A stretch of 64,000 bases of DNA from positions 1-64,000 of the forward strand of contig JAQOOI010000041.1 of the NCBI GenBank assembly GCA_028554645.1, given 5' to 3'. Made by a program: the position numbers and the translations under genes. This document shows, in pieces, positions 56,112 to 64,000 of the stretch. Source of the DNA: Omphalotus guepiniiformis (taxonomy: Eukaryota > Basidiomycota > Agaricomycetes > Agaricales > Omphalotaceae). Positions within the stretch are counted from its first letter, which is position 1. Each line of letters begins with the position of its first letter. The notes beneath the pieces were generated by a model. The model did not search any database. It was not told the DNA's origin and saw only the letters and a list, made by a program, of their open reading frames with translations.

Positions 56112-58860
56112 ATGGACGACAGCTTGTTACCGCCCCCGACGACGACGACGACAGCAGCGCCTCCCACATCGGCGACGACGATTCTTTCACCACCGACCTC
56201 ACCGACGCCCCGATCACAGCTCGCAGCTTTGCTCTCCGATTCGCTCAAAGAGGTGGAAGAAGCCAGGGTAGCTTGCAGGAAAGAGAAGAGACGTGCTGAT
56301 CATTTTGAAAGTCTTTACCAGAGTCTACGCATCGTTGAGAGCAACGATGAGTCGGGCGTCGTCGCTCGAATCACCCAACTCGAACAACAGTTGTATGGCG
56401 CCTGTTCCGCGCGGGACGAGGAGAAGGCGAGACGACTTGCGATAACTGATCTCTGGACGCAGCTGAGGGACTACCTCGACCGCATCGACATGGTTAGCCG
56501 GGACGCGCGAATTGGGTTCGACAAGATATTGAGAGAAGGCAGTGGAGGCAGTAAAATGGGGCTTTCTGAGCTGCCACGACTTGGAGAGGATGGTGCGAGA
56601 CGACGACGGAGATCAGGGAGCATCGACATGGCTGGTCCCCCGTTAAAACGATTGAGACGCTCTCATTCCCCCGCCGGCAGCGACCACAGCCTCGACGAGA
56701 TGCTTATCCAGGCTTCTTCTTCCCATCCTCGACGTCCTAGCTCCTCTCACTCTATCCCTCCTATTCACCATCCTCATCATCCCCACAGCCAGCAGCACCT
56801 TCATCACAATGTTTATTCTCATTCACAGCCCTCGGTCATGTCTCCCGTTGGCCATCGTTTCCCTGCCGATTCTCCTCCTTTCGCTCACCGTCAGCCCTCT
56901 TCGAGAGCAACACTCGTTCCAGACGGCAGCATCACTGGTGCTTCGCACATGCAGTATCAGACTCACGTGTTCGCCCCTGTTCAGACAGGCGCTCCTGTTA
57001 AAAAGGGCAAGTACGCCAGTACAGAAGGTGAGTGTCAATTATTCTCATTCTCATTTTACTCAGAACTTTGCTCGTTAGATGCCTCTAACCCGCCACCACC
57101 TCCGGTTCAGGCACCACCCTCCGCACACCCTCCTTTACCTTCTTCGTCCTCCGCTCCTCCCTCTCAAGCAGGTACTCCTCTCACGTCCGTCAATCTTGCC
57201 CCAAACACTTCCCCTTTCCCTCCAACCAACGACCTCGGCCAACGCATTTGTCGCCAGTGTGGTCTGCCAGGCAGATATAAAGACGGCAAATGTGTCGAAA
57301 AATGGGGGCCTGGGCCCATGGGTCCTGGCACTGTATGCGACAGGTATGCCGTTGTTTCGTTACTTCACCACTTCCTAACCACTTTTCCTCAGATGTCGTA
57401 AGAAAATGAAACGTGTCGAACGACGCGGGACAATCGAACAGGCCCAACTGTTAGCTGCCCAGCAAGCCGCCCAAGCTCGTCAAGCGCAGTCCCAATCCCA
57501 ATCCCAATCTCAGTCTCAGTCTCAATCTCAATCTCAGTCTCAATACCCTAGCTTTTCCGCACCTCTCGAGCCTCACTCACACAAATCAATTCTCCACCGT
57601 ACCGACACCGTGCTCACCGATAGCGCCGGTCGAGAACGCTACACCACTCACCCAGATTCTCATTCCCTTCGCAGCTCTTCCGTCAACCCTTCCTCCGTTC
57701 CTCCACCGCGAATGGTCGCTCCCCCAAGCCAATTCGCCAGTGGAGGTGCCCCTAAACACACTGCAAGTTCACGGGCAGCAAGTCGAGCAGGATCTGTTGC
57801 TCGTTCTCGTCGGGCCTCACCTGCTTCTACCGTGGGTGGAAGGTCAGGCAACGGGAATGGAAATGGGAACGCGATACACACCCCTCCACCCGCACCTTCC
57901 TCGAAACTGCAGCATGTTACGAATTCGAATCACCATCCGCGCGCTTCGTCTTCTTCCCGCGTTCAACGTTCACACTCCCGGAACGGTTCAGGTTCGGGTG
58001 GGTCAGTTGTCAATGGTAGTGGGACTAACGCCGCCGCCGCCGCCGCCGCTGCACAAACTAACGGCTCTATTGACCCTGATGCTGACGCGGATGGTGAGGC
58101 TGATGCCGATGCTGATGCCGAGGGTGATGGTGAAGCGGAGGGTGAGTATATTGATGTTGATCGCGAGATTGGTGCAACGCTTAATGGCGATGATGAAGAC
58201 GACGATGACGATTCCGTGCATCAACGACACCGTCGTCGTTCGAAGGGACATGCACGTCGTGTGGGTGGGGATAGCCCTAACGAGAGTCATGGATATGACG
58301 ACGAAGATGACGAAGATGACGTTGAGGGCGACCTCGCGGCACTTGTTGACGGAGGAAGTCCGGTTGCAGTACACCCTCAGCATCGGGGAGCGCGGGGAGG
58401 AGGTGCACATTTACAGCATATTTATCCGCATCCGCGTGGCGTAGACGAAGACGTCAGTATGGAAGACGATGTTGATATGGCTGTTAGTGCACTCGTCGAC
58501 GACGCTGCTGGTCAAAATCGCTCGCCGGCTGGGAATGCGAGGGTCTACACTCCTCGTCCGAGTACATTTGCTGGTGGTACCAACGCCAGCATCTCCTCAC
58601 CTCATTCACTGTCCAATACTGCAGGCAATCTTACTCCCGGAAGTGGCTCCAACACGCCTTTCAACAACATAAGTAAAACTCGGAAGCTTCCCCCGCCTCC
58701 ATTCTCCCGTGGTGGACTAGGAACTGGGTTGGGACGTTCATCTGCTGGTACTGAAGAAGCTGAGGCTGATTTAGAATTGTTAGAGGCTGTTGATGCTGCG
58801 GAAGCTAATAGCGTCGCCAGCTCGGGTGGAGGTGGGGGAACGAAGGTTGAGGATGGGTAA
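56112..58860 (+). CDS. GATA-like zinc-finger protein, probable nuclear regulator
   Basis: Three exons (56112-57027, 57079-57343, 57393-58860) give 882 residues. The N-terminus is Pro/Thr-rich, followed by a coiled coil (DSLKEVEEARVACRKEKRRA to RLAITDLWTQLRDYLD, residues ~40-140), a basic patch RRRRSGSIDMAGPPLKRLRR and a His-rich stretch. A zinc finger CRQCGLPGRYKDGKC continues KWGPGPMGPGTVCDRCRKKM: C-x2-C-x25-C-x2-C with the W-GP-GP-T-C-C pattern of GATA fingers but a longer loop. The finger is split by the second intron. The tail has Ser-Gln repeats, an Ala run, long Asp/Glu-Ala repeats and acidic stretches typical of transcription regulators. DNA target unknown. The first intron is 51 bases, in frame and stop-free. 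Confidence 0.75.
57490..57543 (+). repeat. In-frame CAATCC/CAGTCT repeat (Ser-Gln)n
   Basis: Hexamer repeats encode alternating Ser and Gln within the zinc-finger gene; length is likely to vary between strains. Confidence 0.8.
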
Positions 58861-59504
58861 AGGGGGGGTACACCGAAAGGAAAGAGTCTGCTGGGTAGGC
58901 TCCGAGCTATGTCTTTTCATGCATTCTTCTCTCTTCACCGCTGTCCATGTTTCTCTCTTCTCACCGCTCAGCCTCGCTTCTTATCTATGTATGATACCGA
59001 TCAACAATTACAACGGCTCTCGACATTCCAAAAAGTTGTATTTTTTAAAAGTAATTCAGTTCGTTTCAGGTCTATATCGATATATATCTATTTCAACTTT
59101 TCTATCTCTCTCTCTCTCTCTTGGTTCTTATATTACATTGCACGTTTGTCGCTTTCGATTCCAATTTCCCACTAGTTATGGTAGTTCTGCTCTCATGTCT
59201 TGCATAGTTCAACTTGGTTTTTCTCATGTTCTTGCGTGTAGAGTACGCTCGTCAGTTCCCGATTTCGATCTCGAAAATGAATGTTCGATAAATGAATACA
59301 ATGTTTACTAGAGATTTGAGATTTACAAATATTGAATTGAACGGATGAAACGGAATTTGCGGAGTTAGTTTGGAGGATTGACGTAGCCTATTTTTCATGA
59401 TGTCTCAAGATACAAAAGCAAGCACTATGAAAGATCTTTATATCATTTACTGAAGATATGTATATTTGCTAAAAGAAAAAGAATGTAAACTTCCTCTTTA
59501 CTAT

Positions 59505-59574
59505 GCATTAAGAGGGAATCGAACCCCCGGCGGGTCGATGGCAACGACCCAGGTTACCACTACCCCATTAATGC
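59505..59574 (-). tRNA. tRNA-Gly(GCC), second copy
   Basis: The reverse complement is identical over 70 bases to the copy at 49,459. The anticodon is GCC. A TTTTTCTTTT tract follows downstream on the minus strand, fitting RNA polymerase III termination. Flanks of the two copies do not match. Confidence 0.93.
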
Positions 59575-59713
59575 ATACGTTTCATAGTACATACCCTCAA
59601 TGTTCCAGTTCGCAGTATGTCGTTTTGCACTACTACTACTACTACTACTACCCAATGCATGCGTTTCATAGTACATACCCTCAATTTTGCAGCTCACAAT
59701 ATGTCGTTTTGCA
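59571..59713. repeat. Direct repeat (~57 bp, two copies) around (CTA)n
   Basis: Two copies of GCATACGTTTCATAGTACAT continuing ACCCTCAA and ending ATGTCGTTTTGCA lie at about 59,572-59,629 and 59,657-59,713, close to 90 percent alike, separated by a CTA microsatellite and starting at the 5' edge of the tRNA gene. Confidence 0.75.
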
Positions 59714-59719
59714 TTGAAT

Positions 59720-62700
59720 CAACGGCGAAATGAAATTCGGACTGCGTTGACTGAATCCCACTCTGACAATAGATTGAACAAAGTAATCTGGGTATGTCAC
59801 TGGTTGAACGATCACGACTCAGCTGAGACGGGGTTTTAAGAATCAACAAAGCGTGAATCATGAATCATGATCTGGGAGGGTGGCAGTAAATGTCGGGCTG
59901 CTTAGCATTGGTAGCTAACAAGGGGCTGTACTCCAGATTACACGATCCACGCAGTCGAATACATACCAATAATCCATAGATCTGGCAGTCCGCAGAGACT
60001 CACGAAGCTGCAAGACGCCCTCGCACTCTGATCATCTTTGGGGTGAGGTCACAAGCCAAGGCCAAATTCACTTTGCCCTTTCTCTCCCTGCCTCGTTATC
60101 ACATCATCAGGGAGAGGCGCTGAGCCAAAGATTCCGGGGTCCTCAGAATCAACGACAAGCAAAATCAGCCATCAGGACATCGAACACGGAGATCTTTTGA
60201 GGCAGGCCGTCCAGCGAGCGGTACGGTACTTCGCACGATCCGGAGGCGCTATATACAAATGACATCGAGAGAAAGGTCCTCCCTGTTGGGAACCAACTGC
60301 CCATTCTGAGGTAGCTTCACGTACAAGCGTCTCCTCGGGACGGAGCAGGAGCAGAAGCGGAGGCGAAGGGAGGGAGAGGAGGGGACGAAGGGTGTATGGG
60401 TCGCTTCTCAAGCTCAAGCTTCTCTCTCTCTCTCTACCTTTCCTCATCAGGTGTTCTAAAAGCCGCGAGGGGACAACACGAGGTTTGCGCGCCGCACGAG
60501 TCTAGCCCCGGCACACGCGTCATTCATCTATGTGTTTCCTTTAGGACGTCCAATGGAACATGTCCATGTTTGCGAGGACATTCTTCGAAGCTCGGATCCT
60601 ACCTACGAGCCCTTCTTTTTCTCGTCGTTTTGCTATAAGGTTGAAGACATACATAAGTACGTCGGGGGGTCGGGATACGTTCAAGGTTTATGATGTGATC
60701 GGCTTCGGCTATGTCTTTGACAGAACGAAAAGAGTCATATGAGAGAAGAAAGTCGCAAAATGGGGTGCTCCCTTTGTTCTCCCTCGTCTAGGCAGTCCTT
60801 CGGCGCGTCGTCAGATTTATATTAATCTTCTGCGTCCTGTTTTGATTTGCAATTGCTTTGAATGATTCGCTAAGTGAGATACAAAAATTTCAGCAACTTC
60901 CCGACAATTCCACCACTCAGAGCCAGCGCTTGAGCAGCGGTACATAAGGAAGCGTACTGACCCCTTTTAATCACCGACCACTTATGCCTATGACATGTCA
61001 GAGATCGTCATACCTCTCCTCCATACTTATTCGTCCATATTTATTGTTTGAAGGAAAACCAGGGCCTTGGTGCCGCTAGTAAATGCTTGGGATTGAGCTA
61101 GCAGGTCACCGTCCCCTTCGTATCTGACGTATGTAGAGAGACTATGAACGGACTGCGCAGTCATAAGTGCAGCATCACAATGCCTTAATAACTCACCGGA
61201 TTAATCCGTCCTAGCGTTCGCTCCGTTCGTTCTTGTTACGAGCTGTCCGTACGCCACGGGAGGTAGTTCGCATATATTACGCAGCAACGATACTGAACTT
61301 ACTAGAGGCCGGGAAGGGAGAGGCCCGAGGAGGAGGTGCCTTTCACTGCCTTCCATCGATAGAAGTCTCCCTATCTGATTTGAGTCCTTCCCGCCAAGGG
61401 TGGCCCTTCTGCCGATTTACCGTCGTATGGTCACCTAGCTCCGTCTAAGATGTCCGGGGGATGCCGTTCAGTGCAGTCGTGCATGGTTGTGAAGCCTTCA
61501 GTGGTGTTCTTCAAGTCCCTACATATTGATATTTTGATCAGTTTCGCAGTGAGACAGCCCACTCACATCTAAGTTTGAACCATTTACTGTGCTATAAGAA
61601 GGGCGTTTAACCGGTTCAGAATTCGTGAATACATAGAGATTATTGATTAGCCGACCCCCATTAAACCGCCGCCAGTTGAATTCCATCAGAGGCGCTACTG
61701 TGGGCCCTCGCTATGCTTCAACCTCGGAGTCGTGAAGTCAAGTGTAGAACTTAGCGTAAGCGACGTTAGAACGTATGTAGCATTCCAGTAGCATTACACA
61801 CGGGCATCAGGATCCGAGCCTTCGAGGATGGATTGGGGCAAGTGCATAAGCAAACATTTCACCAGTATCGTCAACTTGAGACACTTACCATGAACCGATT
61901 CTAAGCTATATCGGTGAGATTGGTATTCCGAGTCCTCAAGGCCTCACTGCCAATGTTGAGACCCCGCAGCGTTATCATCAATTTGAGTGTCATTGCGGCG
62001 CTCGCTGCACTGCCAGGATATACATCCTGCCCTGAGTACGCCCGCCCTGGTTGTTTCATATAAGCATTATCTTGATTTTGATTCGAGTGTCATGGGTCCC
62101 CATGTATACGCTTCACTCGTCTATGTAGCGAATTGAGACCGACTGTTCGAACCGTGGCGCGCGGGACGATTTTGAGCCAGAGCTGCTGCCCTTCTTGTGT
62201 CCGTATCCTTCCGTAAGTACATGCCAGTCAAAAAGAAGACTCGTGTGTGAAGTCAACATTCAATATTCAATGTTCAATAGGTGGGATCTTCAATCCAAAT
62301 TGCTTCCGTCCAGGATCTTCACAATGCTTGAAAACCGCGTGCCACTATTGACCAGCGCGTGATGCCAATCGTGAGTCCCTTTCCTAATACAACAATCACG
62401 CCTCGACTATCAGCAAGTTATGAAACTTACTCAACTCAAGTAGCAGAGGAAGAAGGATTAGAAAGTCTTACTACCTACTGTTCCAAGTCTACGTTCGACA
62501 AGTGCTCTTTTCCGCGGCTGCAATAACTTTCACCGTTCAGAACGTTCAGTGTTGAAGCTGAGGTTGTTGAACGTTTAAGTAGAAGAAAGTTGTGTCAGCA
62601 TCGCCGATCAGTTTCCATGATGCGGCGATTACGGCACTTGCCGCCCTATTTGATGGTCAAATCACAAAAATCACGGCCGAAATCAGCCGAAATCCCGAAA

Positions 62701-64000
62701 TTCTTTCTCACAATCTGCCCACTGCAGTCAACGATTTTTTACGCATCACCGCTCGATGTCAAACTCAATATCCTGGAAGACCTAGTATGCGACAGCGACA
62801 GCCAAAGGCAGTTGCAATTCGTCTTTCTGATGCCTGGCCCTCTTGAGTCTCTCACACATTGCCTGAGGCAAAGGACCGTCTGAGTCGGTTGACATCAATT
62901 GCGGTTGAATATTGCGGTTGAAAAATGCGGTTGAAACGTTGAATGTGTCACTCAAAGTATGTTTTCGAACCTTGCATGTTCTTTGGTGACTTCGGAGGGC
63001 TGACTTAACTCTTACCATGTCCAGCATATTGCCCTGGCTGGGCAAACAGTACGAACAGTACGGCCTTCTCGAACCAAGGAGTCCTTTGCTTTTTAATTCA
63101 AGGCCGGGGGGTTTAAGAACAGCACCTTTCAACCTATGAGCACCGAGTCGCGTAATTTGCTTCTGTTCATTTGAATCCTATCGCTGTGAGAGAGATGCCA
63201 TATATCTCCTTCTCGTGCCAATAGGATCTTGGCTACATGCACGCCGTTGTCGTGAGGCACAACTGCACAATTGCGAGGTCTTCCCATATTGTTCTTTTGA
63301 TGCAATGTTTAGTGTCTTATTGGCCACGTCGTGGGGTGCATATCATCAGAACACCCACTGAAATTGACGAAGCTAAGTTGTTGCGTTGAAATTTTCCAGT
63401 ATGTACTAATGAACAGGCCCGATCATTTTCGCGCCACAGCAAGTATAGGACTAAATGTCTAAAGTCAGTGACTCTAGATCCTTTTGGGCTGTGCTCAACA
63501 GGGCCCTTGAATTATTCGAATCTCGAAGAATTTGACCTCCAAGGATCTTATGTTCACGACGGACCTCTGATCAGAGCCGGACAGTAAGTTCAAAGTCCGA
63601 GGTGGCAATTCACTGACTGCAACGACAGAACACATTGTGGTTGTGCATGCTCCTGCGGGACCAACTCATGATCCTTTCACCCGTTTTTCTAAGTTTGCAC
63701 ATTCGTCTGCCAAAATCTCTTCGGTTCCCGTTCCCTTATTGTGGGTAGGGTCCACCTATGTAACCGAACAGAAACGCTGTCCCGATGCTCCCACATATGG
63801 TGAATATTCTCATGATAATACGCAGTACTCATTCGGGCCATTCGGAACGTAAAGTGATCAGACCTTCGTTTTGATGTTCCCGGAACTACATACAAGTTGT
63901 GCCATGTGCACACGCGCCTGGCAGGCGGCGCAAGCGCATCTTACGGCCTATCTTGTGTAGGATAACATGCGCTATTGCACCCCGCGACTGAGAAAGGATT
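59720..64000. other. Terminal stretch without a supported gene
   Basis: Frames at 62,592-62,846 and 63,490-63,852 look slightly gene-like (for example NYSNLEEFDLQGSYVHDGPL near 63,510, followed by a GTAAGT donor) but carry no known motif and cannot be joined. They may be gene scraps or exons of an unrecognised gene running out of the window. Confidence 0.4.

Noticed and set aside
62592..63852. Two gene-like frames near the right edge
   Set aside because: No motif, no joinable introns; reported only as uncertain scraps.
1..64000. CRISPR arrays, bacterial operons, riboswitches
   Set aside because: No regularly spaced repeats or ribosome-binding patterns were found; genes have spliceosomal introns.

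Overview
The window looks like nuclear DNA of a mushroom-forming basidiomycete (Agaricomycetes). Genes are cut by many short GT-AG introns (about 45-100 nt). They include a GH7 cellulase, a GT15 mannosyltransferase and a fungal bestrophin-type channel, and there are remnants of fungal kinase families typical of this class. No bacterial, organellar or viral genome features were seen. Layout: 1-9.8 kb has no gene I can support. 9.8-19 kb is a graveyard of broken gene pieces: an orphan kinase, a RING protein, the GAP region of an IRA/neurofibromin RasGAP fused directly to a piece of a Doa10/SSM4-like ubiquitin ligase, a FunK1 kinase, and a 459-bp fold-back element. 19.5-29.6 kb is transposon territory. 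It holds a minus-strand Ty3/gypsy element, truncated at its 3' end, whose gag, protease and pol frames step by -1 twice, and then an intact reading frame joining an AP-endonuclease-like domain to an RNase H-like domain that has lost catalytic residues. From 30 to 59.6 kb the DNA is gene-rich: tRNA-Gly(CCC), bestrophin, secreted GH7 cellobiohydrolase, an MFS transporter, a conserved coiled-coil protein of unknown role, a KRE2/MNT1-type mannosyltransferase, an RRP46-like exosome subunit, tRNA-Gly(GCC), a GATA-like zinc-finger protein and a second, identical tRNA-Gly(GCC) in opposite orientation. Three small non-autonomous DNA elements lie in the gaps (38.6-39.1, 39.7-39.95, 50.5-50.7 kb). 59.7-64 kb has no gene I can support. 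How the genes relate: this is not an operon or metabolic cluster. The bestrophin and GH7 genes converge with about 350 bp between their stops; the MFS, coiled-coil and GT15 genes run head to tail on the plus strand. Each has its own housekeeping, secretory or degradative role. The most unusual signals are: (1) a repeated within-exon switch of synonymous codon choice, from C/A-ending to T/G-ending, oriented with transcription on both strands; (2) the double -1 frame layout of the gypsy element with a perfect A-AAT-TTT slip heptamer; (3) the endonuclease plus dead RNase H fusion; (4) strong local enrichment of the 7-mer CTAGACC in the transposon block; (5) several inverted-repeat elements, one built from nested short palindromes. 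Exon boundaries were assigned by eye from reading frame and splice signals and may be off by a few bases.
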